Shown: piece after piece, positions 29,668 to 38,689 of the stretch
Numbering within the stretch: position 1 is the first letter of the stretch
Layout: every line of letters begins with the position of its first letter
Source of the DNA: Nitrospirota bacterium
GTDB lineage: Bacteria > Nitrospirota > Thermodesulfovibrionia > Thermodesulfovibrionales > UBA6898
DNA length: 43,406 nt
Direction of reading: 5' to 3'
NCBI GenBank assembly: GCA_012026685.1
Contig: VEOY01000058.1
Coordinates: 1 to 43,406 of the forward strand
Made by a program: the position numbers and the translations under genes
The notes under the pieces: generated by a model
Seen by the model: the letters and a program-made list of their open reading frames with translations, nothing else
Databases searched by the model: none
Told to the model about the DNA's origin: nothing

Positions 29668-30672
29668 ATGATTAACCCATTTACCACAACGGGCATAGGC
29701 AGCCTCCCACACCGCAGCGTTACGGACGGCTGCAGGCTTGTGCTCAGTTCTTTCGACATCCCCTTCTGGCCCCAGTTCCCCGCCATATCCTTCAAGGAAC
29801 TCATGATCCCGCAGTACGCTGAGGGACTTCCGTTTCTCAGAATGGACACGGAGAAACAGATGATATGGGTCGACAGAAACGGATCGGACGAACTGGAGCG
29901 GTTCTACGAGAGCTGCACAACCGAAAGCAGAATCGCTATCTCCGAAGACCATGCACAGGGCCTGCATGCACTGCTCAAAATGATCAGGGGGAGGCGCTTT
30001 GCATATCTCAAGGGGCAGGTCACGGGCCCGCTCACCTTTTCGCTCGGCCTCAAGGATGTCAGCGGGAAGGCAGTTTATTTTGATGAAGAATTCCGCGAGA
30101 TATCTCTCATGCTCCTTCAGGCAAAGACACGGTGGCAAATTGACATGCTGAAGCAGCATGCGGAAAAGGTCGTTATCTTCGTAGATGAACCGATCCTTTC
30201 CGCACTCGGAAGCTCAAGCTACCTCGGCGTCAGTTCTGAAGAGGCACTGCGGCTTCTCCGAGAGATAATCGCAACCATAAAGACTGAAGGAAGCATCGCC
30301 GCCATTCACTGCTGCGGCAACGCAGACTGGCCCATGGTCATGAAGAGCGGCGCAGATATCGTGAACTTCGATGCCTATGATTACCTTGACACGCTTGCGC
30401 TCTACCACCAGGAGTGCGGGGATTTTCTCAAAAATGGCGGTTATCTTGCGTGGGGTATTGTCCCAACATCCGATGCGGTCATTGGCGAAAACCCGGATTC
30501 AATCCGGGCTCGTTTTCAGGAAGGGATCGGCAGATTTTCAGAGCATATCCCGCGCGAACTCCTGCTGTCCCGCATGCTCCTTACCCCTTCCTGCGGAACA
30601 GGATCGAGAAGCGTCGAAGAAGCGGTGAAGATCTTTCAGCTCCTTATGCGTCTGAAAGAGACAATGGTATGA
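29668..30672 (+). CDS. MetE C-terminal-domain-like (UroD/MetE-like) methyltransferase-fold protein
   Basis: TTTGIGSLPH N-term, HCCGN and C-terminal LTPSCGTGSRS (putative Zn ligands). Confidence 0.75.
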   Translation: MINPFTTTGIGSLPHRSVTDGCRLVLSSFDIPFWPQFPAISFKELMIPQYAEGLPFLRMDTEKQMIWVDRNGSDELERFYESCTTESRIAISEDHAQGLHALLKMIRGRRFAYLKGQVTGPLTFSLGLKDVSGKAVYFDEEFREISLMLLQAKTRWQIDMLKQHAEKVVIFVDEPILSALGSSSYLGVSSEEALRLLREIIATIKTEGSIAAIHCCGNADWPMVMKSGADIVNFDAYDYLDTLALYHQECGDFLKNGGYLAWGIVPTSDAVIGENPDSIRARFQEGIGRFSEHIPRELLLSRMLLTPSCGTGSRSVEEAVKIFQLLMRLKETMV

Positions 30673-31301
30673 GGGGCGCCTTTCTGTCGTTCGAAGGCAT
30701 CGAGGGCACGGGCAAATCGACGCAGTCAGGCCTCCTTGCCGACTTCCTTCGGAGCCAGGGCCATAGAGTTGTACGGACCGCTGAGCCGGGGGGCACGCCG
30801 ATAAGCCTAAAGATCCGCGAGCTCCTCCTTTCGCTTGACAGCAAAGGCATGGATCATGTAACGGAACTGCTCCTTTACAACGCCGCCCGCGTACAGCATA
30901 TCAAAGAGGTCATCGCTCCGTCACTTGCACGGGGGGAGATCGTCCTCACGGACCGCTTCTGCGACTCTACGTGCGCTTATCAGGGCTATGGGAGAGGAAT
31001 CGACCGGCAGGTCATAGACGCCCTTGACGCTGTTGCAACCGGGTGCATGAGACCTGACCTGACGCTGCTTCTGGATATCGACGTTGAGACCGGATTGCGG
31101 AGAAACAAAGAAATGAACAAGAACGACCGGCTCGAGCTCGAGGATATCGCATTCCATCAAAGAGTGAGAACGGGATTTCATGAAATCGCCGCCGCAGAGC
31201 CTGAGCGTATACGCGTCATTTCCTGTGCTGAAAGCGTTGAGTCTGTGCATGAAGCGGTAAAGGACATTGTCGTCGCATTCCTGAAACAGAGGAACGTATG
31301 A
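30669..31301 (+). CDS. tmk: thymidylate kinase
   Basis: MRGAFLSFEGIEGTGKSTQ P-loop, DRFCDSTCAYQGYGRG; ATGA overlap with the upstream gene. Confidence 0.95.
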   Translation: MRGAFLSFEGIEGTGKSTQSGLLADFLRSQGHRVVRTAEPGGTPISLKIRELLLSLDSKGMDHVTELLLYNAARVQHIKEVIAPSLARGEIVLTDRFCDSTCAYQGYGRGIDRQVIDALDAVATGCMRPDLTLLLDIDVETGLRRNKEMNKNDRLELEDIAFHQRVRTGFHEIAAAEPERIRVISCAESVESVHEAVKDIVVAFLKQRNV

Positions 31302-31335
31302 TAATCAGGGTTGCACGTGCCGCGGAGCCCGTGGC

Positions 31336-32349
31336 ATGGCATTAAAAGATATCATCGGTCAGGAAAAGGCGGTTGCAATACTTCTGGGCATCCTGAAGAG
31401 AAAGAGGATCGCCAGCGCATATCTCTTCTCCGGAGAAACAGGCATCGGCAAGAAAACTACAGCATTAAATTTCGCCAAGGCCGTGAACTGCCTGAATACC
31501 GGCAGCGAAGCTGACACCTCCCCGGAAAATCTTTTGCCTCCTGCCGGCCAGGCATCAGGTGTCGCCTCTCTTGATGCCTGCGATATGTGCGAGTCATGCC
31601 GAAAGATCGATTCGGGCTCCCACCCCGATGTCGTACTCATATCTCCCGAGGAACGGCTGATAAAAACCGATGAGATACGATCGGTAGAAGAGGCTCTTTC
31701 CTTCAGACCCTATGAAGGAAGGAAGAAGGTCGTTATCGTGGACGATGCAGATACGATGAACCAGCAGGCAGCAAATACTTTTCTGAAGACCCTTGAAGAG
31801 CCTCCGGAGGACAGCCTGATCATTCTGATCTCTTCTCGGACCGACAGGCTTCTCCCGACGATCCGTTCCCGATGCTCCGCGATAGTCTTTCATCCCCTCT
31901 CCCTGGATTCCTGCAGGCGAATACTGCAGGGCAAGATCGGCGACGATGACATGGAGCAGGCGGTACGACTGTCGCTGGGGCGGCCCGGGCTTGCGCTCAC
32001 CGCTGACATCAGGGAAGAGAGGGACTGGTTCGTAAATCTCCTGAAGGCCATGCTGCGCTCAGAAAAAGACAGCTGGGCTTCCCGCGAAGAAGTCGAGAGG
32101 TGGTTCGACCATGCGCTCCTGTTCATGAGAGACCTCGCCGTGCTCAACATAACCGGCCGCCGGTCTCTGCTGATAAACGAGGACCTTGCCGAAAACCTGG
32201 GAAGACTGGGAAAATCTGTCGGTCTACAGGGTATAATAGATATTCATAAGGAACTGAGCTTCATCAGGAACATGCTGTTTTTCAATCTGAACAAATCTCT
32301 TACATGGAACTATACATCAGCACTGCTCAGAAAGGAACTGGTCCCGTAA
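31336..32349 (+). CDS. holB: DNA polymerase III delta' subunit
   Basis: DIIGQEKAV, SGETGIGKKTTA, zinc-type CDMCESC, VDDADTMNQQAANTFLKTLEEPPEDSLIILIS. Confidence 0.92.
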   Translation: MALKDIIGQEKAVAILLGILKRKRIASAYLFSGETGIGKKTTALNFAKAVNCLNTGSEADTSPENLLPPAGQASGVASLDACDMCESCRKIDSGSHPDVVLISPEERLIKTDEIRSVEEALSFRPYEGRKKVVIVDDADTMNQQAANTFLKTLEEPPEDSLIILISSRTDRLLPTIRSRCSAIVFHPLSLDSCRRILQGKIGDDDMEQAVRLSLGRPGLALTADIREERDWFVNLLKAMLRSEKDSWASREEVERWFDHALLFMRDLAVLNITGRRSLLINEDLAENLGRLGKSVGLQGIIDIHKELSFIRNMLFFNLNKSLTWNYTSALLRKELVP

Positions 32350-32350
32350 C

Positions 32351-33208
32351 GTGTCTGACATAGTCGGAATCCGGTTCAAGAGCTGCGGGAAGATATATGA
32401 CTTCGATTCCGGCGGTCTTGCCCTCCGGAGTGGTGACAGGGTTGTGATCGAGTCCGAGTTCGGCCTGAACATCGGCTCGGTGGTCGAGCCTCCTCATCCT
32501 GCCGAGAGTTCCCCGAAGGATCTGAAAAAGGTGCTCCGCATCGTGACAAACGACGATCTCAGACAAAAGGCAGCGAACGAGAAATTCGAGCAGGAAGCCA
32601 GGAGCTTCTGCTACGAGAGGATCATGGCACGGGGTCTCCCGATGAAGCTGGTGCGTGCGGAGGCAACGCTTGACAAGAAAAGGATCGTCTTTTATTTCAC
32701 AGCCGACGGCAGGATCGACTTCAGGGAACTGGTCAAGGACCTCGCCGCGCGGTTCAAGACCCGCATCGAGATGCGCCAGATCGGGGTGCGGGACAAGGCA
32801 AAGCTTGTAGGGGGCTTTGGTCTGTGCGGCAAAGAGCTCTGCTGTAAGGTCTTCCTCACAACGTTCGAGCCCATCTCGATCAAGATGGCAAAACAGCAGG
32901 ACCTGACCCTGAACACCGGTAAGCTCTCCGGCGCGTGCGGCAGGCTGATGTGCTGCCTCGGGTACGAATATCACGAGGGCCTGCCTGCCCCGGTCGCGAA
33001 AGAACAGCAGGCAAAGGCAGACACCGCGGAACAGGAGATTTCACCTGAACCGGCAGAGACCGGGATGGTCGAGGAATATGCGGCAGTTGGAGAACCCTCT
33101 GCTGATGGATCTGTTACCGCTGCCGACAAGACAGGAGACCAGCAGAAACAGCCGCATAAGAGAAGAAGGAGAAGAAGGCACAAAAAGAAGCCGCCCAAGA
33201 ATGAATAA
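32351..33208 (+). CDS. PSP1 domain protein (RicT/YaaT-like)
   Basis: Cys-rich LCGKELCCKVFL...SGACGRLMCCLGYE; directly follows holB as in many genomes; GTG start at 32351. Confidence 0.9.
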   Translation: MSDIVGIRFKSCGKIYDFDSGGLALRSGDRVVIESEFGLNIGSVVEPPHPAESSPKDLKKVLRIVTNDDLRQKAANEKFEQEARSFCYERIMARGLPMKLVRAEATLDKKRIVFYFTADGRIDFRELVKDLAARFKTRIEMRQIGVRDKAKLVGGFGLCGKELCCKVFLTTFEPISIKMAKQQDLTLNTGKLSGACGRLMCCLGYEYHEGLPAPVAKEQQAKADTAEQEISPEPAETGMVEEYAAVGEPSADGSVTAADKTGDQQKQPHKRRRRRRHKKKPPKNE

Positions 33209-35171
33209 GAGATTCTACGTTACAACACCCATATACTATGTAAATGATATCCCCCACATAGGGCACGCATATACAACGATAGCCGCCGATGTCCTTGCCC
33301 GCTATCACCGGCTGCTCGGACAGGACGTTTTTTTCCTGACGGGCACGGACGAGCATGGCCAGAAGGTGGAAAAGGCTGCTCTGGGAAAGGGCCGCTCACC
33401 CAAAGAGCATGCCGACCTGCTCGTTGAAAATTTCAAGGCGATCTGGAAACGGCTGGATATATCGAACGATGCCTTTATCCGGACAACTGACCCGAACCAT
33501 ATAAAGACTGTGCAGGGGCTCCTCCAGATGCTCTGGGACCGGGGAGAAATTGAAAAGCGCTCTTATGCGGGCTGGTATTGCACGCCTGATGAGCGGTTCT
33601 GGACAGAAAAAGACCTGGTGAACGGAAACTGCCCTGACTGCGGACGGCCCGTCGAGCAGATCCGGGAAGAGAACTATTTCTTTCTCATGTCAAAATATCA
33701 GGACCGCCTTATCGCATACATCGAACAACATCCTGCATATATCCTGCCGGAGACCAGGAAGAATGAAGTGCTCGGGTTCCTCAGGATCAATGTTCTCGGC
33801 GACCTCTGCATCTCGAGGCCGAAACAGCGTCTTGCATGGGGCATACCCCTGCCGTTTGACGACGCCTTTGTCACGTATGTATGGTTCGACGCGCTGGTGA
33901 ATTATTTCTCGGCAACGCGCTATCTTGCTCCCGGTGCAGAACTGGCCGGAGAAGGGAATTTTTGGTGGCCTGCCCAGCACCACCTCGTGGGCAAGGATAT
34001 CCTCACCACCCACGCAGTCTACTGGTCTACGATGCTTATGGCACTGAACATGCCGCTCCCGGAGAATATCTTTGCCCATGGCTGGTGGACGATCGAGGGC
34101 CAGAAGATGTCAAAGTCAGTGGGGAATGTGGTAGACCCTCACGCAATGGCGGACAGATACGGCGCAGACGCCTTCCGCTATTTCCTGCTCCGTGAAGTCC
34201 CCTTCGGCCTTGACGGCGATTATTCCGAACAGGCTCTTGTGAACCGCATCAACACTGACCTTGCAAATGATCTGGGCAACCTCCTGAGCAGGTTCATGAC
34301 CATGGCGGAGAAGTACTTCGCGGGCTCCATTGAGAAGCCGGCGCCGTATGGCCGCGCAGACAATACCTTTGGCCGTCAGTGCGTCAATGCCTTTGCATCA
34401 GCGCACCATAAGGATCTGTGGTCTCGCCTGCAGTTCAACATCATCCTTGACCATATCTGGGAAATGGTGCGTGCCGCAAACAACCATATAGCACAGACCG
34501 AACCATGGAAGCTTGCCAGGAGCGAACCCGACCGGCTCAGGGATGTCATGTTCGACCTCTGGAATACGCTGAGACTGACTGCGCTGTCCCTTTATCCCTT
34601 TGTTCCCGGGACCGCAGAGAAAATATGGAAGCAGCTGGGCCTCAGATCTCTGACAGAGGAAACCGCAGAGAGCATCAAAGGGGCAGAGGACTTTCCCCAG
34701 GGGGTCTTTGATATAGAATGGCTCCCCGGCTACGCCATAAAAACATGGAAGAGTGAACAGCTTTTCCCGAGAATCGAAAAAGAAAAAAAGATGACCGGAG
34801 AGATAAAATCAGAAGCCTCTGTTCAGGGGGAACGGAAAGAAGATACGAATCTCATTGCCATCCAGGATTTTGCAAAGGCGGAGCTCAGGATCGGCAAGGT
34901 CGTCAGCGCAGAACGGGTGAAGAAGTCCGACAAACTGCTCTGCCTTCAGGTCGACACCGGCGGCATGCGGCAGATCGTAGCGGGAATAGGCAGGACATAT
35001 GCTCCTGAAGACCTGATCGGTCGAAAGATCGTTGTCGTTACGAACCTCCAGCCTGCGAAACTCATGGGGGTCGAATCGCAGGGCATGCTGCTTGCCGCAA
35101 CGGGAGCTGACGGGGTGCCGGTAATCCTTATACCTGAAAAGGACGTTACGGAAGGCTCAAAGATAAAGTAG
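33201..35171 (+). CDS. metG: methionyl-tRNA synthetase with C-terminal tRNA-binding domain
   Basis: FYVTTPIYYVNDIPHIGHAYTT, GQKMSKSVGNVVDP (KMSKS), C-terminal AELRIGKVVSAERVKKSDKLLCLQVDTG. Confidence 0.96.
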   Translation: MNKRFYVTTPIYYVNDIPHIGHAYTTIAADVLARYHRLLGQDVFFLTGTDEHGQKVEKAALGKGRSPKEHADLLVENFKAIWKRLDISNDAFIRTTDPNHIKTVQGLLQMLWDRGEIEKRSYAGWYCTPDERFWTEKDLVNGNCPDCGRPVEQIREENYFFLMSKYQDRLIAYIEQHPAYILPETRKNEVLGFLRINVLGDLCISRPKQRLAWGIPLPFDDAFVTYVWFDALVNYFSATRYLAPGAELAGEGNFWWPAQHHLVGKDILTTHAVYWSTMLMALNMPLPENIFAHGWWTIEGQKMSKSVGNVVDPHAMADRYGADAFRYFLLREVPFGLDGDYSEQALVNRINTDLANDLGNLLSRFMTMAEKYFAGSIEKPAPYGRADNTFGRQCVNAFASAHHKDLWSRLQFNIILDHIWEMVRAANNHIAQTEPWKLARSEPDRLRDVMFDLWNTLRLTALSLYPFVPGTAEKIWKQLGLRSLTEETAESIKGAEDFPQGVFDIEWLPGYAIKTWKSEQLFPRIEKEKKMTGEIKSEASVQGERKEDTNLIAIQDFAKAELRIGKVVSAERVKKSDKLLCLQVDTGGMRQIVAGIGRTYAPEDLIGRKIVVVTNLQPAKLMGVESQGMLLAATGADGVPVILIPEKDVTEGSKIK

Positions 35172-35177
35172 CAGAAG

Positions 35178-35816
35178 CTATCCTTCCGTTTTTCTCTGTG
35201 CTGTAAAGCGTACGATCATCTCAGGAAATTCGATCTTTTTCCCGTCCTTTTCGATGGTCATCAGCACCTTCACCGCCGCCGGGAGCATTTCTTTGTCCTC
35301 AGGGTCCCATTCGGATACCCAGCTTCCCTGCTTCTCGCCCTCGGAGAAATCGAGATATTCGAACGCTATCTTCTTTATATCAGGGTCAAGCAGATATACT
35401 TTCCCACCGCTGTCATCGAAAACGTCCTTAAGAAAGTAGACCTTTTCCCGTATCTTGAGGCCTTCCTTATCCGTGAAGATCGAGATCCACTTGAGCCCTC
35501 CCCGGTCCTCTGGGCCCTGGCCGCGGTCATCCACACTTGAGGTCACAAAGCCGGCACGGTCAGACTTCCCTTCAAAGAAGAGCTTCTGCTCGTCGACCGT
35601 ATTGAGATAAAAGGGATAGGCTCCTCTCAGGAGCCATGCGATCCTGTCGCTGATGAGACGCACTTTTTGTGTCTGCTCGCTCCGTTCCGTACCCCTGGCC
35701 TCTGATTTGTAGCCGAGGCGCATGGCCGCGAAAAGTATTATAAGGATAACGATCGAAAGCGAGATCGCGATGAGAAGCTCAAGAAGCGTAAAGCCATGCC
35801 TATTCCTGAGGTTCAT
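35178..35816 (-). CDS. type II secretion minor pseudopilin, GspJ-like
   Basis: RHG/FTLLELLIAISLSIVIL prepilin signal; position after GspI. Confidence 0.8.
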   Translation of the reverse strand: MNLRNRHGFTLLELLIAISLSIVILIILFAAMRLGYKSEARGTERSEQTQKVRLISDRIAWLLRGAYPFYLNTVDEQKLFFEGKSDRAGFVTSSVDDRGQGPEDRGGLKWISIFTDKEGLKIREKVYFLKDVFDDSGGKVYLLDPDIKKIAFEYLDFSEGEKQGSWVSEWDPEDKEMLPAAVKVLMTIEKDGKKIEFPEMIVRFTAQRKTEG

Positions 35817-36183
35817 ACATGCTCCGCAGACCCCTGATTTTCAGGCTGCCCGACGGGGGCCAGGTAACCGTGACCGTTATCTGGTAAAGCTTTGTCTTCC
35901 CGTCTTCAGAAGCCGACTGCACGGCGACGTCTCTGACGACTTTATACGGCCCGGCATCCTTTGACGCCGCAGCTTCCGAGAGGTCCGGAAGGGCATAGGC
36001 TTCGTCCATCATGGATCTGGCGCACAGGACCGCGCTGGTATAGTCGTCCGCCTTTTTTACGGAACGCAGGGCAAGGGAGTAGAGTTGGAATACCGCCACC
36101 ACGGAGATCGACATGATCGCGAGAGCGACCATCACCTCCATCAGGCTAAAGCCGTTTGATCGCAGACGTGCCGAGGACCTCAT
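35800..36183 (-). CDS. type II secretion minor pseudopilin, GspI-like
   Basis: SNG/FSLMEVMVALAIMSISVVAVFQLYSLALRS; start MRSSARL preceded by GAGGTGG chosen over 36216. Confidence 0.8.
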   Translation of the reverse strand: MRSSARLRSNGFSLMEVMVALAIMSISVVAVFQLYSLALRSVKKADDYTSAVLCARSMMDEAYALPDLSEAAASKDAGPYKVVRDVAVQSASEDGKTKLYQITVTVTWPPSGSLKIRGLRSMYEPQE

Positions 36184-36589
36184 CCACCTCGATAACATAT
36201 TTCGTTCCCTTTTCATTTTTAATCTCTATGATACCGCCCGAGCTGTTGCCCTTCGGGTAAAAGAAGAGGTCCTTGCCTGAAAGGGGAAATTTTTTCGGAA
36301 CAGCGTGCATCTCGGAGGTCCTGTCCTTTCCATAGTCCAGCCAATAGCGGTTCCCCTCTTCGTCGATCTTCAGGGCCACATCCTGCCGTTCAAGGATCGC
36401 GACCTCCCTGGCATGTCGTGCCGTAAGATATATCTTCCGCGCTTCCTCTCTGAACACCGAGCTGTCCCTCATCCGGCCGGCAGAAACTGCCACAATGGCA
36501 GTTGTCAGGCCGATAATGAGAAGGACAACGAGAAGTTCGAGGAGCGTTACCCCTTTGCTATTCCCAGCTGTTGACGTCTTTGTTCTCAC
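36146..36589 (-). CDS. type II secretion minor pseudopilin, GspH-like
   Basis: SKG/VTLLELLVVLLIIGLTTAIVAVSAG; small pseudopilin in a gsp cluster. Confidence 0.78.
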   Translation of the reverse strand: MRTKTSTAGNSKGVTLLELLVVLLIIGLTTAIVAVSAGRMRDSSVFREEARKIYLTARHAREVAILERQDVALKIDEEGNRYWLDYGKDRTSEMHAVPKKFPLSGKDLFFYPKGNSSGGIIEIKNEKGTKYVIEVDEVLGTSAIKRL

Positions 36590-36992
36590 CTTCTCCGCCA
36601 GCAGCCCCGTCTAAGCCGTAGGAGAACAGGTCATAGTCTCCGTGAGTCCCCGGGGACTGGTACTGATACGGCTTGCCCCATGGGTCGTTCGGCAAGGCCT
36701 TCTTCAGATACGGACCATCCCACCCTTGTGCACCGGAGTTCGTTACCAGCGCGTTTAAACCCTCGGACGTAGAAGGGTATTTGCCGATATCAAGACGATA
36801 GCTGTCGAGCGCCTGGCCGAGCATCTCGATCTGGGTCCGCGCAGCCGACTGTTTCCCCTTGCCGACCTTGCCGAATATCTGAGGCCCGACAAGGGCGGCA
36901 AGCATGCCAAGGATCACCATGACCACGAGAAGTTCGATAAGCGTAAACCCTTTGCGGTTCCTGAGACGGCCCTCTATTCTCTTATATCCCAT
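36558..36992 (-). CDS. gspG: type II secretion major pseudopilin GspG
   Basis: RKG/FTLIELLVVMVILGMLAALVGPQIFGKV; KYPSTSEGLNALV; DGAAGGEGENKDVNSW C-terminus. Confidence 0.93.
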   Translation of the reverse strand: MGYKRIEGRLRNRKGFTLIELLVVMVILGMLAALVGPQIFGKVGKGKQSAARTQIEMLGQALDSYRLDIGKYPSTSEGLNALVTNSGAQGWDGPYLKKALPNDPWGKPYQYQSPGTHGDYDLFSYGLDGAAGGEGENKDVNSWE

Positions 36993-37034
36993 ATATCCTC
37001 CTTTGTCGTACTCAATTAGATATGCACACTTGCA

Positions 37035-38228
37035 TCAGATAGGTATCTCGTTGATGCTGAAAATGCCCATCAGCATGGAGATAACGATCAGGCCGACGAC
37101 CAGACCCATGAGCAGGATAAGCACCGGCTCAAAGAGGCTCACGAACCGCTTGATCAGGTTCCGGGTATCGGTCTCGAACCGGTCCGCGATGAGGAGGAAC
37201 GTCTCCTCAAGTTTTCCCGCTTCCTCCCCGACGGTCACCATCTGGTTGAAGATCGGAGGGAACACGCCGCTCTCACGCAGGGGAACCGATATACCCTTTC
37301 CCTTGCTCACCCCTTCTTCCAGCACGCTCAGCTTCTGCGCGATGACGTCATTGTCTATGACATCCCTCGATACCCGTATGGCCTCGAGAATTGGGACGCC
37401 GCTCTGAAGAAGCGTACCGAACGTGCGGGAGAACCGTGCAATGATGAACTTCATGCTCAGTTTCTTCAGCACCGGCACCTTCAGCTTCAGGTTATCCAGA
37501 TAGTTCTTGCCTTCTGCTGTCCTCAGATATCCCCTGAGCAGCACTGCCAGACCGATAATACCCCCGAGGAAAGCCCACCAATAGGAGGCAAAGATGTCGC
37601 TCACTTTTATCAGGATCAGAGTCGGCAGAGGAAGCGTCTGTCCCATGTCAGAGAAGATCTTCGAAAAGTTCGGGATAACATACAGCATGAGGACGGTTAC
37701 GGCAAGACCGCCAACGACCGTCAGGAGGATCGGATAAATAAGCGCGGAGATGATTTCCTTTTTGAACGTCAACGTAGTTTCGAGGAACACGACCAGCCTC
37801 TTGATTACTACCTCGAGGATACCTCCCGCCTCCCCGGCCCGTATCATATTAATGTATAACCGGGGGAAGATCTTGTGTTTTCCCATGGCGTTTGAAAGCG
37901 TATTGCCCTTCTGGATATCGATATAGACTTCCTTGATGATAGCCCGCAATGCCTTCTTCTCCGCATGCTCTGAAAGGACGAAGAGAGCACGGTCAATGGG
38001 AAGGCCGGAGTCAAGCAGATTGCCGAGTTCCTGGGTAAAGATCAGGATGTCCTCGCTTGATATTCTCTGGAAAAAAGAGCTCTCCCTCGCTTCGCTGGTC
38101 CTGATGCTGAGAGGCACCAGACCCATGCCCCTGAGGGTTGACTTGAGGGTATCCTCGTCAGCAGAAGAGATCGTTTCCTTAACTTTTTTGCCGGAAGTAT
38201 CAATGGCCTCGTAGGTGTAAAGCGGCAT
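37035..38228 (-). CDS. gspF: type II secretion inner-membrane protein GspF
   Basis: MPLYTYEAIDTSGKKV; FTQELGNLLDSGLPIDRAL; VGEEAGKLEETF; three-TM architecture. Confidence 0.93.
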   Translation of the reverse strand: MPLYTYEAIDTSGKKVKETISSADEDTLKSTLRGMGLVPLSIRTSEARESSFFQRISSEDILIFTQELGNLLDSGLPIDRALFVLSEHAEKKALRAIIKEVYIDIQKGNTLSNAMGKHKIFPRLYINMIRAGEAGGILEVVIKRLVVFLETTLTFKKEIISALIYPILLTVVGGLAVTVLMLYVIPNFSKIFSDMGQTLPLPTLILIKVSDIFASYWWAFLGGIIGLAVLLRGYLRTAEGKNYLDNLKLKVPVLKKLSMKFIIARFSRTFGTLLQSGVPILEAIRVSRDVIDNDVIAQKLSVLEEGVSKGKGISVPLRESGVFPPIFNQMVTVGEEAGKLEETFLLIADRFETDTRNLIKRFVSLFEPVLILLMGLVVGLIVISMLMGIFSINEIPI

Positions 38229-38234
38229 AGTGCT

Positions 38235-38264
38235 ATCTTATCACGCAGGAGAAAATACCGTCAA
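38235..38264 (-). promoter_or_regulatory. sigma70-type promoter of gspF
   Basis: TTGACG-18 bp-TAAGAT with extended -10 TGA; ATG follows the -10 hexamer by 6 nt. Confidence 0.65.
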
Positions 38265-38343
38265 ACAAGGTTTCTTGCAGGACGATATTGGACTGTCCTG
38301 ATGTCAGGAATGACAGATCTGACGAACGCAGAGTGCATCGAAC

Positions 38344-38381
38344 ATACGGAGATCCCAGCCAAGAGAAAGGGTTCTCCGTAT
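38344..38381. repeat. inverted repeat / hairpin
   Basis: ATACGGAGA-T-CCC-N12-GGG-T-TCTCCGTAT. Confidence 0.8.
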
Positions 38382-38387
38382 CAAACA

Positions 38388-38433
38388 ATCAGGCGGAGCC
38401 AGGTTCGCTCCAGGCGAAGTCGCTCCGCCTGAT
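38388..38433. repeat. large compound inverted repeat / hairpin
   Basis: 12-bp perfect arms ATCAGGCGGAGC / GCTCCGCCTGAT with an inner TTCGC-TCCAG-GCGAA stem. Confidence 0.85.
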
Positions 38434-38447
38434 GCAAGATGTGAACT

Positions 38448-38636
38448 TCAGGAAACCTTACGGATCTCGGAACGCTTGATTTTTACATGGGAGCCGGATT
38501 CAAGCACCGCCCTCACCGTGGTCGCGGAGTGATACTCCTTTTCCATGCATTCGAGCTGCATCCCCTTTTCAAGCTTCACCTCATTACCGTCAACGGTTGT
38601 TGCTGTCCTGGTCTCCCCGATGTACGTTATCTTCAT
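38448..38636 (-). CDS. small hypothetical protein (62 aa)
   Basis: MKITYIGETRTATTVDGNEVKLEKGMQLECMEKEYHSATTVRAVLESGSHVKIKRSEIRKVS; SD AGAAGGAGGAAA directly upstream of ATG at 38636. Confidence 0.7.
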   Translation of the reverse strand: MKITYIGETRTATTVDGNEVKLEKGMQLECMEKEYHSATTVRAVLESGSHVKIKRSEIRKVS

Positions 38637-38689
38637 CTTTTCCTCCTTCTCATCGGGCACATGTGTCTGTGTCCCGTGTTGTTCCGTTA

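Noticed and set aside
35800-36216. GspI start at 36216
   Set aside because: Would overlap gspH by 71 bp; a start at 36183 with GAGGTGG upstream fits better.
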